From NCBI GenBank assembly GCA_946558695.1, contig CAMNTQ010000011.1, positions 1-64,000 of the forward strand: 64,000 bases of DNA, in the 5' to 3' direction. The position numbers were made by a program, and so were the translations under genes. Every line of letters starts with the position of its first letter. Position 1 is the first letter of the stretch. This stretch comes from an uncultured Lachnospiraceae bacterium (GTDB lineage: Bacteria > Bacillota > Clostridia > Lachnospirales > Lachnospiraceae). This document shows positions 25,724 through 35,056 of this stretch, piece by piece. The notes below the pieces were generated by a model, which saw nothing but the letters and a program-made list of their open reading frames with translations, was not told where the DNA came from and did no database searches.

Positions 25724-26863
25724 CTAAAAATAATATTCTCCCAGATTTAATATATAGAATGACATCATGATCCGCACCCGGTTCTCATTGCTCATAATAT
25801 CATAATCCAGAATCTCCTTTATGGCGCTGATCTTATAATTCAATGTATTCTTGTGGCAGTAAAGCGCTTTTGCAGTTCGGAGGATGCAACAGTCATTTTC
25901 AAAAAACGCCCTGAGAATCTTCATGTATTCCGTATGTTTCACTTGGTCATACTCCATCAGCGCTCCCAGAGTCTCCTTCACAAATTCAGGATAGATGGAC
26001 GGCTCTTTTATATCTGCAAGTATTTTATAAATCCCAAGCTCATCGTAATACAAAAGATTCTTAGGAATCGTCGTTTTTGTCAGACGGTAAGCCGTGTATG
26101 CATTTTCATAGGAATTATGGATGTCTGCAATCTGCTTCTCCGTAGTCCCGACTCCGGCATAGATATTGACATCTTCCCGGCATATTTTCCCGAATTCCTT
26201 CCTGAGCCTGCTGATCAGATATCCTGCTGCCAGTATGATAAGTCTTCCTTTTTCCTCATAGATGATTGACTTGCGGAATACATACCGCAAAATATTCTCA
26301 ATTTGTCTAAGACGCTCGTTTCCACTCTCTGTATCATAAGTATAGCAGCTCAAAATAATAACTGTATACGACATATCTCGAAAAAAACCATTGTGCTCAA
26401 AATGCTTAAGATAAAGTCTTTCCTCTTCAGGATAATAAATCGCATTTTTAAGAGCCGTGATAAGATTTGTCTCTCTCTGCTCATTTTTCAGGAGAATCTC
26501 TGAAAATTTACGCATAACATCAATATACGGTGTATTCCATGAAGAAGAAAATACAGGAAAATGTTTCCGGTTGCAATATTCGATCGTCTCTTTTGAAACG
26601 GTATTGCCTGTGTGCAGAGAGATGATCAGACCTCCGGCATGTACCGATATAAGAGAATCGATAAATTCTCTAAGCCACTCTTCTGATGTAAAATTCAGCC
26701 CAGAATTGAACACAAGCTCGTCCCCATGAAGAAGACAGGCGAATTCCTTCTCCTCAACCATATGCGCCCATCCGATCTTTTTACCAAAACAACTTGTTGT
26801 CAGCAGTTTCAAATCATATTCTGACTGCACATCCGCATAAAGATGTTTTAATTCTACCGCCAT
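25724..26863 (-). CDS. PucR/CdaR-type transcriptional regulator
   Basis: 379 residues from the ATG behind CAGGAG; the open frame runs on to 26998 but without a ribosome binding site. N-terminal PucR sensor-like domain (about 1-110: LKLLTTSCFGKKIGWAHMVE ... GDELVFNSG), a middle GGDEF-like region (about 150-290), and a C-terminal PucR helix-turn-helix (about 320-375: LRTAKALYCHKNTLNYKISAI). Such regulators usually control purine, sugar-acid or amino-acid use by neighbouring genes. Here the neighbours are a tRNA and a glycosylase, so its target is not evident. A palindrome overlaps its likely promoter. Confidence 0.9.
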   Translation of the reverse strand: MAVELKHLYADVQSEYDLKLLTTSCFGKKIGWAHMVEEKEFACLLHGDELVFNSGLNFTSEEWLREFIDSLISVHAGGLIISLHTGNTVSKETIEYCNRKHFPVFSSSWNTPYIDVMRKFSEILLKNEQRETNLITALKNAIYYPEEERLYLKHFEHNGFFRDMSYTVIILSCYTYDTESGNERLRQIENILRYVFRKSIIYEEKGRLIILAAGYLISRLRKEFGKICREDVNIYAGVGTTEKQIADIHNSYENAYTAYRLTKTTIPKNLLYYDELGIYKILADIKEPSIYPEFVKETLGALMEYDQVKHTEYMKILRAFFENDCCILRTAKALYCHKNTLNYKISAIKEILDYDIMSNENRVRIMMSFYILNLGEYYF

Positions 26864-26978
26864 CTCTTTCTCCTGTTCATATACTTCATTTTCCCAATAT
26901 TTTTTGCATGACCTTTTCGCATTTCTGATACACGGATTGCTCCATGCCGACACTTTTATCATATAATTAATATAACAT

Positions 26979-27001
26979 AAATTGTGCTTGAAGCACAATT
27001 T
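26979..27001. promoter_or_regulatory. Palindrome upstream of the PucR-type gene, candidate operator
   Basis: Perfect 11-bp arms around a single centre base: AAATTGTGCTT-G-AAGCACAATTT. On the minus strand it covers a possible -35 (TTGTGC) 18 nt before TATATT. Autoregulation by the PucR-type protein is the simplest reading. On the plus strand a T-run follows, so it could also act as a terminator. Confidence 0.5.
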
Positions 27002-27046
27002 TTTTCTTTATTTCTGGAGTCGCAAAACATATTCAAAAGATTACTG

Positions 27047-27084
27047 AAATGTTATATTGTATAAGAAGTACAAATATAACATTT
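27047..27084. repeat. AT-rich inverted repeat
   Basis: Arms of 15-16 bp, AAATGTTATATTGTA and TACAAATATAACATTT (one unpaired base), loop TAAGAAG, T-run on the plus strand. In the 349-nt stretch 26864-27212 it lies between the palindrome at 26979 and the hairpin at 27140. I see no gene in this stretch. Confidence 0.6.
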
Positions 27085-27139
27085 TTAACCCCGAATAATT
27101 TGTATTTCCAAATCCAGACTCTAGATTAGAAGATAAAAA

Positions 27140-27169
27140 GACCAGCGATTTCTTCGCAGGTCCTTTTAT
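27140..27169. terminator. Bidirectional terminator-like hairpin
   Basis: GACC-A-GCGA / TCGC-A-GGTC stem with T-runs on both strands (CTTTTATTTT on plus, CTTTTTATC on minus). It lies 45 nt before the glycosylase gene. No upstream plus-strand gene explains it. Confidence 0.6.
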
Positions 27170-27212
27170 TTTGTGGTATACTTTATTAAAAACTGACAGG
27201 AGTATGGAATCC

Positions 27213-27707
27213 ATGGAATCTACCTATATCACTCACAGCTTCGCACCCATCTATGACAGTCATTCACGTATCCTGATGCTTGGCACGATGCCGTCTCCAA
27301 AATCAAGAGAAGCCGGCTTCTACTATGGGCATCCGAGAAATCGTTTCTGGAAAGTTATATCGGATGTATGCGGCGAATCTCTTCCGGAAACAAAAGAAAC
27401 GAAAATCGCCTTCGCGCTCACCCACCGCATCGCTGTGTGGGATGTTCTTGCGGGATGCGATATTTGCAAAGCCGATGACAGCAGTATCCGCAATCCAAAG
27501 GCAAACGATATGGATATCATCTTGTCCCATGCCAGCATCAGGGCAGTCTTTACTACCGGCACGAAGGCATATCAATTATATCAAAAATACTGCTGTCCGA
27601 AGACTGGCATAAAAGCGATATGTCTGCCTTCCACGAGCCCTGCAAACTGCAGGACTTCTTATGAGGAACTTAAAAATGCTTACTCCATAATTTTAAAATA
27701 TCTTTAA
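27213..27707 (+). CDS. Uracil/hypoxanthine-DNA glycosylase family 6-like
   Basis: Base-excision repair enzyme of the uracil-DNA glycosylase superfamily, of the DNA-deoxyinosine (hypoxanthine) glycosylase type. 164 residues; the ATG at 27213 is 10 nt from AGGAG, while the one at 27204 is too close. Motif 1 is LGTMPSPKSREAGFYYGHP with RNRFWK, motif 2 is PSTSPAN. A single gene with a TATACT -10 at 27177-27182. Confidence 0.88.
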   Translation: MESTYITHSFAPIYDSHSRILMLGTMPSPKSREAGFYYGHPRNRFWKVISDVCGESLPETKETKIAFALTHRIAVWDVLAGCDICKADDSSIRNPKANDMDIILSHASIRAVFTTGTKAYQLYQKYCCPKTGIKAICLPSTSPANCRTSYEELKNAYSIILKYL

Positions 27708-27783
27708 ATATCCAAAGCACATTTCTGCCTCCTGACGAATAGACTGGAATATAACTTATTATTACTGATTTGCGGAGGTTGTT

Positions 27784-28734
27784 ATGCCTGTACAATATAT
27801 ATTTATTCTATTACTTTTCATTATTTTGCTGCTGTTTATATTTGCAGTTAGAGCCCATCTGAACTGTATCAGATTGAAAGTTCTGCATACGCCTGATTCG
27901 AAAAAATTAGAACATCTCAATGGACTTCTTTTGCCTTACGGCTTTCAGTATGATATTTCAGCAGATTGTTTTTATTCAACTATCCACTGTTGGCAGCGAA
28001 AATACGGTTACCGCCGATTATATGACGGCTCTGCCGCCGCTCTTGGTATGATCTTTGACTGCGAACCAATTTATTTTGACTATGATGGAAGACACTGGCT
28101 CATTGAATTCTGGAAAGGCCAGTACGGCATGTCAGCAGGGGTAGAAGCCGGCATTTATGCCGCTGACGAACATCACTCCCAGCCAAGTGATCCACGCAAA
28201 AGGCATTATAAAAGCATTCACGACTCAGAACTGCTGCCTATCAGAATCAATCTCTTTCACGACGAAAAGCTTATTGCCATCCGCGAAATGCGGCATTGGT
28301 GGCTGACTGCGTTCTTCCTCGGGAAATACTGTCCGCCCCGTACTCTGGAAGCAGACATCAGTATTACCTTCCCGGATTATGAGATGTGTAATGCTTATAT
28401 TGACGGTCTGAAACGCGCCGGATATGCTTCTACGGATATTAGCAGATGTCTTCTCACTGTCACGGTACCTTTTACACAGCCAAAATCCGAACAGCCCGCT
28501 GCTCAGCATTCCGCATACAGTAAATTTCGGTTATGTCTTAATCATTTTTGCTGCCGCTTGTACCTTTGTTTTACAAGAAAATATGCGAACACACTCGACC
28601 GGCTAGAATATCTGGCTTCTTTGAATCCTGTACTGCTAAATTTAGCTTTGCATTTTACCAGAACACAAAAGCGCTATAACAGATATCATCCATCCAAGGA
28701 GGCTCCTTATGTCCACCGAAAGCCGTTTGAATAA
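27784..28734 (+). CDS. DUF4474 family membrane-anchored protein
   Basis: 316 residues with one N-terminal membrane segment (about 5-22) and a cytoplasmic or extracellular domain of the DUF4474 type: PYGFQYDISADCFYSTIHCW, CEPIYFDYDGRHWLIEFWKG, GQYGMSAGVEAGIY. Behind GCGGAGG. The last 26 nt overlap the metallophosphoesterase gene, whose product probably works with it. DUF4474 proteins have no known role that I can state. Confidence 0.82.
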   Translation: MPVQYIFILLLFIILLLFIFAVRAHLNCIRLKVLHTPDSKKLEHLNGLLLPYGFQYDISADCFYSTIHCWQRKYGYRRLYDGSAAALGMIFDCEPIYFDYDGRHWLIEFWKGQYGMSAGVEAGIYAADEHHSQPSDPRKRHYKSIHDSELLPIRINLFHDEKLIAIREMRHWWLTAFFLGKYCPPRTLEADISITFPDYEMCNAYIDGLKRAGYASTDISRCLLTVTVPFTQPKSEQPAAQHSAYSKFRLCLNHFCCRLYLCFTRKYANTLDRLEYLASLNPVLLNLALHFTRTQKRYNRYHPSKEAPYVHRKPFE

Positions 28735-29584
28735 ATTATTTCAAACCTCTCCTGTTATCCCCTGTGACTATTTATCCCGCTTTGTTATTATGAGCGACTG
28801 TCACAGGGGCATCGGCAACTGGGGTGATAATTTCCTCAAGAATCAGAATATATATTCTGCCGCCCTCGGCTATTATTACCAAAATGATTACACATACATT
28901 GAACTTGGAGACGGTGATGAGCTGTGGGAAAATCGTAATATGGCTGAAATCGTGGCAACCCACTCGGATGTCTTTGAACTGCTGGCTCGCTTTTATCAGG
29001 AGCAGCGTCTTTATATGCTATGCGGCAACCATGACTTTGTTAAAAAGAAACAGCAGTTCTTGCGCTGCTGTAATGATTATTACTGTGAAAATAAATGCTG
29101 CCGTCTCCCCCTCATGCCCGGACTGTGTGTTCCCGAAGGCTTGATTCTTAAAAACAGAATCAACGGACACTGCATCTTTCTTGTACATGGACATCAAGGT
29201 GATTTCCTCAATGATACTCTGTGGAAATTCAGTAGATTCCTTGTCCGATATATCTGGCGTCCGTTAGAACTTTTTGCCCTCAACGATCCTACCAGCACCG
29301 CAAAAAACAACACTAAAAAAAGCGCTGTAGAACAGCGCCTTTCTGCGTGGTCATCAAAACATTCCCAGATGCTGATCGCAGGGCACACACACCGCCCCAT
29401 GTTTCCCTCAGACGGCGCCTCCCGCTATTTTAACTGCGGCAGCTGTGTCCATCCTCACTGTATCACCGCCCTAGAAATCCGCAATAATAAAATTACTCTC
29501 GTAAAATGGCTGGTGAAATCCCATCCGGATCTAAGCCTGTATATTGGACGCGAAATCCTTGCCGGACCTGCATGCCTTTCCTGA
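28709..29584 (+). CDS. Calcineurin-like metallophosphoesterase
   Basis: 291 residues with the full set of metal-binding motifs in order: MSDCHRG, ELGDGDELW, CGNHDF, LVHGHQGD and AGHTHRPMF. This is the class that cleaves phosphomonoesters, phosphodiesters or nucleotide-lipids (UDP-diacylglucosamine hydrolase-like), so the substrate is open. No signal peptide is seen. It overlaps the DUF4474 gene by 26 nt and has its own AAGGAGG. Ends 35 nt from csrA, convergently. Confidence 0.92.
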   Translation: MSTESRLNKLFQTSPVIPCDYLSRFVIMSDCHRGIGNWGDNFLKNQNIYSAALGYYYQNDYTYIELGDGDELWENRNMAEIVATHSDVFELLARFYQEQRLYMLCGNHDFVKKKQQFLRCCNDYYCENKCCRLPLMPGLCVPEGLILKNRINGHCIFLVHGHQGDFLNDTLWKFSRFLVRYIWRPLELFALNDPTSTAKNNTKKSAVEQRLSAWSSKHSQMLIAGHTHRPMFPSDGASRYFNCGSCVHPHCITALEIRNNKITLVKWLVKSHPDLSLYIGREILAGPACLS

Positions 29585-29619
29585 CTATGCATATTGCCGA
29601 TATATCCGCATTCTTTGTA

Positions 29620-29859
29620 CTATACTTCCTTTTTGCCCTTAAGCATCCCTTTGAGCTTTTCAAGCTTTTCCTTATCTACCGGCGCCACTGCTTCTTGATT
29701 TGCTTTCGTAGCCTCGACAAGCTCTTCACGGAGTATCTGAACCTGCTTTGGCGCATCGATCGCCAGACGTACTCCGTCACTTCCGCTCTCTAAAACTGTT
29801 ATCTTAATATTCTCATTTAAAATCAGCGATTCTCCCGTCTTCCTTCTCAGAATCAGCAT
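29620..29859 (-). CDS. csrA: Carbon storage regulator CsrA
   Basis: RNA-binding translational repressor; in flagellated Firmicutes it represses flagellin (hag) mRNA. 79 residues: MLILRRKTGESLILNENIKI, then VRLAIDAPKQVQILREEL, with a longer than usual basic, coiled tail. It follows fliW by 4 nt, the usual partner-switch pair, and closes the flgM operon. Confidence 0.96.
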   Translation of the reverse strand: MLILRRKTGESLILNENIKITVLESGSDGVRLAIDAPKQVQILREELVEATKANQEAVAPVDKEKLEKLKGMLKGKKEV

Positions 29860-29863
29860 ATCA

Positions 29864-30301
29864 TCATGCCTCCTCTTTCTCGAATTCCTTTAATAGATGA
29901 CGGAATCCGTATTCGTCAGAACTAAGAATCACCTGTACTGCCTGTCTAGTGACATGATTTACTACAATTGGGCATCTTAGGTTCACTGTGCTCTCTTCTA
30001 CAACATTCGCGATCACACAAAAAACATAGTAAGACAAATCCTTTTCATCTGATGTCCCAAGTTTCTTATAGTCCTCGTCACTGAGTATAGGATTATAATC
30101 CTCCTTCAGCATAAAAGGATTCATAACAATGAAAGAAAGCTTCTCATTCCGGACACTCTGCAAATATAAAACTGCATCGCTGCCGTCTTCGAGCATAACA
30201 GGAAGGAATTTTTTCTCCTCCTCAAAGCCAAAAATCCCTTCCTTAAATTCAATATACTGACTCTCTTCACTGATATCTTTTTTGATATTCTCGTTCCCCA
30301 T
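29864..30301 (-). CDS. fliW: Flagellar assembly factor FliW
   Basis: Protein antagonist of CsrA. When flagellin is exported, FliW frees itself, binds CsrA non-competitively and lifts hag repression. 145 residues, beta-rich: IEFKEGIFGFEEEKKFLPVM near the N-terminus and CPIVVNHVTRQAVQVIL near the C-terminus. It lies between the DUF6470 gene and csrA. Confidence 0.95.
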   Translation of the reverse strand: MGNENIKKDISEESQYIEFKEGIFGFEEEKKFLPVMLEDGSDAVLYLQSVRNEKLSFIVMNPFMLKEDYNPILSDEDYKKLGTSDEKDLSYYVFCVIANVVEESTVNLRCPIVVNHVTRQAVQVILSSDEYGFRHLLKEFEKEEA

Positions 30302-30311
30302 ATTCCTGCTC

Positions 30312-30929
30312 CTAAGCCTCGACGTCTATCTGGTGTCCCTCAAATATCTCAGCAGCACTCGGCGGCACATAGATCGGTCCTCCCACGTACTCAATCTCAA
30401 TATCCGGATACTGCAGAATTGACAGTTCAATATTTCCCGGTATAAACTGGATATCACCTTTTTGAATCTTCGTATCAAAATTCAATTTATCCATCTGATA
30501 CTCAATATTAAACTCTGGTTCCTCCCATTCAATATTCGGTCCCGCCTTCGGAAGGAAATCCAGAACAAAATCTCCGGTTGGCTCTGCCGTGCGCTCAGCA
30601 AAAATCTGATTGAGCACTTCAGCACCCTGCCCTACTTTCGCATTCAACAAGAGCTGTCCCTCCCTTACATAGTTCGCCGTCGCATTGTATGCTACATTTT
30701 TTCCCTGCTGTGCTTTCTGGGAAATCATCGTTTTAGTTGTCGGAACAACCGAGTTTCTAGCCTCATATGTGTCAAGATGAAGCTTGATCGGACGGCTTTT
30801 TATCTTCATTCCGCCTTTATCCCTGCTTATCTCCACCTCGGCAGTGCTGTTCTGATATTCTAATGACGCATGATTTACCTTCAGCTCATACTTAATCGGT
30901 ATTGTCTTAATCTCCAGCAACTGTTCCAT
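30312..30929 (-). CDS. DUF6470 family flagellar-locus protein
   Basis: 205 residues, beta-rich at first (ELKVNHASLEYQNSTAEVEI) and then helical. It matches the DUF6470/YviE-type protein that lies between flgL and fliW in Bacillus and Clostridia. Function unknown; no signal peptide or membrane segment. Behind GGAGAGAGCG. Confidence 0.85.
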   Translation of the reverse strand: MEQLLEIKTIPIKYELKVNHASLEYQNSTAEVEISRDKGGMKIKSRPIKLHLDTYEARNSVVPTTKTMISQKAQQGKNVAYNATANYVREGQLLLNAKVGQGAEVLNQIFAERTAEPTGDFVLDFLPKAGPNIEWEEPEFNIEYQMDKLNFDTKIQKGDIQFIPGNIELSILQYPDIEIEYVGGPIYVPPSAAEIFEGHQIDVEA

Positions 30930-30969
30930 ATCGCTCTCTCCTTTCTCTCATCTTCCTGATATTAAATAT

Positions 30970-32028
30970 TTATTGCATAAAGTCAAGCAACGAATTGCCC
31001 AAAAGACTCATTCCTATCTTAAGTGCTGCATCATAAGAGTACTTGGCATATGATTCATTGGTAATCGCCAACGCCGGTTCAATACCAACCGCATTCTGAT
31101 ACTGTTCCTTGATGTTATCCGCTTCTATATCAAGTCTTTTAGCCGTGTTTTCAAGAAGCTGCGCCTTTGTTCCCACTCTGGCAAACTGATTCTGTAATTC
31201 CTCCCGCCCTGCTTTAAACTGATTCCACATCGCATTGCATAAGTCCCGGTCAAAAGGCTCCTTTTCCAGTACGTCCGCCATCTGCCCCGCAAGAACGATG
31301 ATATTGTTGCTTAGCTGCATCTTTTCATCCGCATCCTCAATCGTCCCGTCCTTGTTCGTATCATAGACCGCCACATCCGTCGTTCCGTATCCAACCGCTA
31401 AAATTCCCGGAAATGCCATATCGAAAGCGCTGGAAGGTACGATATCTCCCGCATGATCTCCATCCGGATAGAAAGTCATTCCGAATCCGATATCTACGTA
31501 CAGTGTCTGGCCTTTCAATTCCTCCATTACCTCTGCGTCATTAACGTTCTTACCCTGATAATACAAAGTACCCCCTACCAGATCAAACGGCACGTTTCTG
31601 CCGTCTGCTCCCGCCATAATAAACGTATCTCCGTACTGCGTATTCAAAGAATGCACAAGACTTTCCTGTAATTCCCGAAGATTCTGCGCATAAGCAGTCC
31701 TGCCGACTGTACCGGCCGGATCATTCATGGCAGCCATAAACTCACTCTCATCAATCTGATTCGCATAGGTACTCAGTTCATTCAGGATATCTGACTGCGA
31801 GTCGATCCACTTCTGAGTATTCTTTACTGTGTTGATATAATCCGCGTTCCGCGCATTCCTCCGCTCAAGAATCATACCCTTGGCTGCTGCTGAAGGATCT
31901 TCATAAGACCATTGAAAACGTCTCCCTGTCTCTACCTGCTTTCTTGCGCTCTCAAGTCCCCCGATATTATCCATCAGATTGTTCGTATAATTTCTTCTCA
32001 ACATATTAGTAGTAATACGCATTCCCAT
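30970..32028 (-). CDS. flgL: Hook-filament junction protein FlgL (HAP3)
   Basis: 352 residues with flagellin-like coiled ends: MRITTNMLRRNYTNNLMDN at the start and the C-terminal D0 helix YDAALKIGMSLLGNSLLDFM. Joins FlgK to the filament. RBS AAGGAGG. It has its usual place after flgK. Confidence 0.95.
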   Translation of the reverse strand: MGMRITTNMLRRNYTNNLMDNIGGLESARKQVETGRRFQWSYEDPSAAAKGMILERRNARNADYINTVKNTQKWIDSQSDILNELSTYANQIDESEFMAAMNDPAGTVGRTAYAQNLRELQESLVHSLNTQYGDTFIMAGADGRNVPFDLVGGTLYYQGKNVNDAEVMEELKGQTLYVDIGFGMTFYPDGDHAGDIVPSSAFDMAFPGILAVGYGTTDVAVYDTNKDGTIEDADEKMQLSNNIIVLAGQMADVLEKEPFDRDLCNAMWNQFKAGREELQNQFARVGTKAQLLENTAKRLDIEADNIKEQYQNAVGIEPALAITNESYAKYSYDAALKIGMSLLGNSLLDFMQ

Positions 32029-32043
32029 AAAATCGCCTCCTTA

Positions 32044-35040
32044 TTATCTACCGCAAACACCGGTCTGTGAAATCAATCTTTCAAGAACTTCATCCATTAC
32101 TGTCATCAAACGTGACGCGGCATTATATGACTGCGAATATTTCATCAGACTCATAACTTCCTCATCCATCCATACTCCTGAAACAGAATCCTTATCATCC
32201 GCAATCTGGTCCAAAACAGTTGTACGTGTATTAAGAATCAATGATGTCGCTTTCCGCTCGATTGACTGTGTTCCCTGAATACTTGTATAACACTCATAAA
32301 GCGTGCCCTCAAAAACCTCCCCGCTCTTAGGATCTACAAACGAATGTGTCTGTTTGGATAATTCATCAATCATCTTATCTACATTCCAGTTATCTGAAGA
32401 ATTACCTTCCCCAAGCGGATCTCTTTTCGTATTAATCTTGACATCGCCTTTCATCCACGCATCAGATACCTTAATGTTCAGTGCCGTGAAGCCGGAAGGA
32501 ACCATTACATCCTCCATTACTACATTTCCGCCCGCATCTAACTTCACATTTCCATCCGCATCCAACTGCGGCGTCTGCACTACATTACCCTGAGCATCCT
32601 TTAAAGGTACAGTCGTTGTTCCTTCCGTCAGCTGGAACAGCGGATTCTGCATGATCACCTTTTCCGTTCTCTGTACCTGCACGGTGTTTCCGGCATCGTC
32701 CTTTACCGGTTCCATCACCACTTTACCGTCAGCATCCAGCTGAGGAACCTTCACCGGAGTACCATTAACATCTGTTACTACATTGCCGTTCTCATCTAAC
32801 TTATCAACCATCACAGGCTGCATTTTATCTACCATGACAGGATCGCCGTTCTCATCTACGACCGGCACTTCTTTTTCCGTCGTATTCTGCTCATTCATGA
32901 TCATGGCAAACTTGTTAATGAATGAGTCGAGCATCTTCTGATAATACTGGATTCCCTTCGTGTCACTGGCCGGTTTTTGATTGTTGGGATCTGTAATATC
33001 TGCATCAAAGATCTCTGACTTATTAACCATGTCCAGATTACCCTTCATGACACCCTCTGACAGTTTATCATTGATCGAACCGGTTATCCTTCCGACTGCC
33101 GAAGTCGATGCCGCAACTGTCTGCGGCGCAGCCGCACCGTATCCTGTAACATCAAGCTGAGGATCGGCCCCATTCATGTTGAGGCTGACGCTTCCCTTCT
33201 GACTTCCGTCGGCACCCATGGAAACCAATATCGGATCTCCGGCAGCCGGAGTTGTTGCCCCGGCAGCGCTTAAAAATACACTCATGATATCATCCGGACC
33301 CACGCTGTAGGTAATCGCATTATTCGGAAAATATTCCTGAAGCTCTTCAACTTTTTGAAGACGCTTCTCTTCATACTGCGGTATCCGCAGCTGAAGTTCT
33401 TTGATCTGCTTTTCCATATCGGAAGTAACGCTGTCTATGGCTTTTTGAATCGCATTACTCGAATTTGCAGTACCGCTCTGGCTGCCATTTGCACCTGTGA
33501 CAGAATAAGTGATAGGATCCGCGCCGGTATCAATATCGGTAATCTCACCTTTATCATTCGTAGCTGAAACCAAATCCGAAATAGCGGTCGTTGTCGTCGG
33601 AGGATTGCCAGTAGTCGAAGTCGTTGTTACTCCTACTGTCATAATCCCGTCTGCACCTACAGATGAAGTGACGCCATTGACCGGGAAATACTCCTTCAGT
33701 CTGTTCAATGCTTGCAAACGCTGGCTCTCAGCCACCCTGCGTTCATTCTCCGCCGTATTTAAATCTGAACTTAATCTTGTAAGATCGTTCTGGGCTGCCT
33801 CGATCTCCCCTCTGATCCGCTGTTTTTCCTCCACAGTCGTCGCATTTTTAAGATTCTCTCTCAAAACATCGAGCTCCGCATTCTTAGCGTCTATCTGTCC
33901 CTGGAGAGCCGTCTTGTTCGCCATCTTTGCAACGACTTCCGTATTCATCTGCGCAATCGTGTCGATATACCCGTTCATCTTATCCTGATGAGTTGCGGCA
34001 GTCTGACTCGTAGCAGCCGCAATGGAATTCTGCAGTCTGGTGATCTGATCGTTTGTTCTCTTAATATCTTCATTCAATCCGGCGATCTGATCTATATAAT
34101 CATTAATCTCTCTCGGCAGCTCTGTCTTTAAAACTTCTAGGCCGCCGCCATATGTCTTCGGAACCTCATCAGCACTTTTAGCATAGAACTCAACCGGCTG
34201 GTCTTTCACGGAACCATCATCATTCTTCGCTATCCCGACTTCACCGCACTTATTATCAGCGACCAGCCTTACTTTCGTTCCATCTGCCAGCTTGAGATCG
34301 ATATTCAGTATATCTACAACGATTCCCCCGCCCAAATTCTGCTTTTCATACTTAACTTCTATCGGAAAATATGTAGCCAGTTCATCTATCATCTCATTTC
34401 TGACGTCCATAAGCTCAAGTCCCGGATTGCCCAGCACCTGTGTATTTTTAATCGCAATATTCTTCTCTACAATATCCTTTAAATATTGGTTGATATCTGG
34501 AACTATTGTTTTATCCAGCTTTGTCTTTATCTCATCATATAATGCCTGAATCTCCGTACCGTTCTGACGAATCGTATTCAAAAGAACTTCACAAGCAGAA
34601 CGCACGACCATATCTGCGCTGTCAGTTCCTGTGTTCTCGGAATCCGCAAGATTCTGAAGCTGTGAGATAATATCATTAAACTGTACTGCAATCGCATCTT
34701 TATCCGTCTCATCGAATATCTGCCCGATCTGAGCGAGTATAGAATCCATCGCATCAGCCGTTCCGACCTTCGGAAGCTGATTGCGATACTGTATATCAAG
34801 AAACGGGTCTCTGATCTGGCTGACACCCGTTATCATAACGCCCTGGCCTACCTTTGAGCTGAACTGCGAATTAGCGAGACTCGTACCCGGCGGGTTCATG
34901 CTGACCTGATCTAGGCGCTGCCTTGTATACCCCTGTGTATTAATATTAGACAGGTTCTGACCTGTCACATCCAATGCCTTCTGGCTGGCCATAAGCCCAA
35001 GTAACGAAGTATTAAAGCCTCCAAATGTAGAACGTATCAT
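32044..35040 (-). CDS. flgK: Hook-filament junction protein FlgK (HAP1), greatly enlarged
   Basis: Junction between hook and filament. 998 residues, against about 500-650 in most species. The N-terminal SLLGLMASQKALDVTGQNLS and C-terminal TVLDQIADDKDSVSGVW / NAASRLMTVMDEVLERLI ends are normal. The extra length is in the exposed middle: a coiled coil (about 330-440), a duplicated unit of about 120 residues (LKEYFPVNGVTSSVG at about 448 and LQEYFPNNAITYSVG at about 567), and a stretch of D-x-NG-V repeats (about 715-830). It lies between flgN and flgL. Confidence 0.94.
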   Translation of the reverse strand: MIRSTFGGFNTSLLGLMASQKALDVTGQNLSNINTQGYTRQRLDQVSMNPPGTSLANSQFSSKVGQGVMITGVSQIRDPFLDIQYRNQLPKVGTADAMDSILAQIGQIFDETDKDAIAVQFNDIISQLQNLADSENTGTDSADMVVRSACEVLLNTIRQNGTEIQALYDEIKTKLDKTIVPDINQYLKDIVEKNIAIKNTQVLGNPGLELMDVRNEMIDELATYFPIEVKYEKQNLGGGIVVDILNIDLKLADGTKVRLVADNKCGEVGIAKNDDGSVKDQPVEFYAKSADEVPKTYGGGLEVLKTELPREINDYIDQIAGLNEDIKRTNDQITRLQNSIAAATSQTAATHQDKMNGYIDTIAQMNTEVVAKMANKTALQGQIDAKNAELDVLRENLKNATTVEEKQRIRGEIEAAQNDLTRLSSDLNTAENERRVAESQRLQALNRLKEYFPVNGVTSSVGADGIMTVGVTTTSTTGNPPTTTTAISDLVSATNDKGEITDIDTGADPITYSVTGANGSQSGTANSSNAIQKAIDSVTSDMEKQIKELQLRIPQYEEKRLQKVEELQEYFPNNAITYSVGPDDIMSVFLSAAGATTPAAGDPILVSMGADGSQKGSVSLNMNGADPQLDVTGYGAAAPQTVAASTSAVGRITGSINDKLSEGVMKGNLDMVNKSEIFDADITDPNNQKPASDTKGIQYYQKMLDSFINKFAMIMNEQNTTEKEVPVVDENGDPVMVDKMQPVMVDKLDENGNVVTDVNGTPVKVPQLDADGKVVMEPVKDDAGNTVQVQRTEKVIMQNPLFQLTEGTTTVPLKDAQGNVVQTPQLDADGNVKLDAGGNVVMEDVMVPSGFTALNIKVSDAWMKGDVKINTKRDPLGEGNSSDNWNVDKMIDELSKQTHSFVDPKSGEVFEGTLYECYTSIQGTQSIERKATSLILNTRTTVLDQIADDKDSVSGVWMDEEVMSLMKYSQSYNAASRLMTVMDEVLERLISQTGVCGR

Positions 35041-35056
35041 AAGCGATTCCTCCTGT

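Noticed and set aside
29598..29605. GCCGATAT on the plus strand as a sigma-28 promoter
   Set aside because: No TAAA-like -35 is found 15 nt upstream and no plus-strand gene follows.
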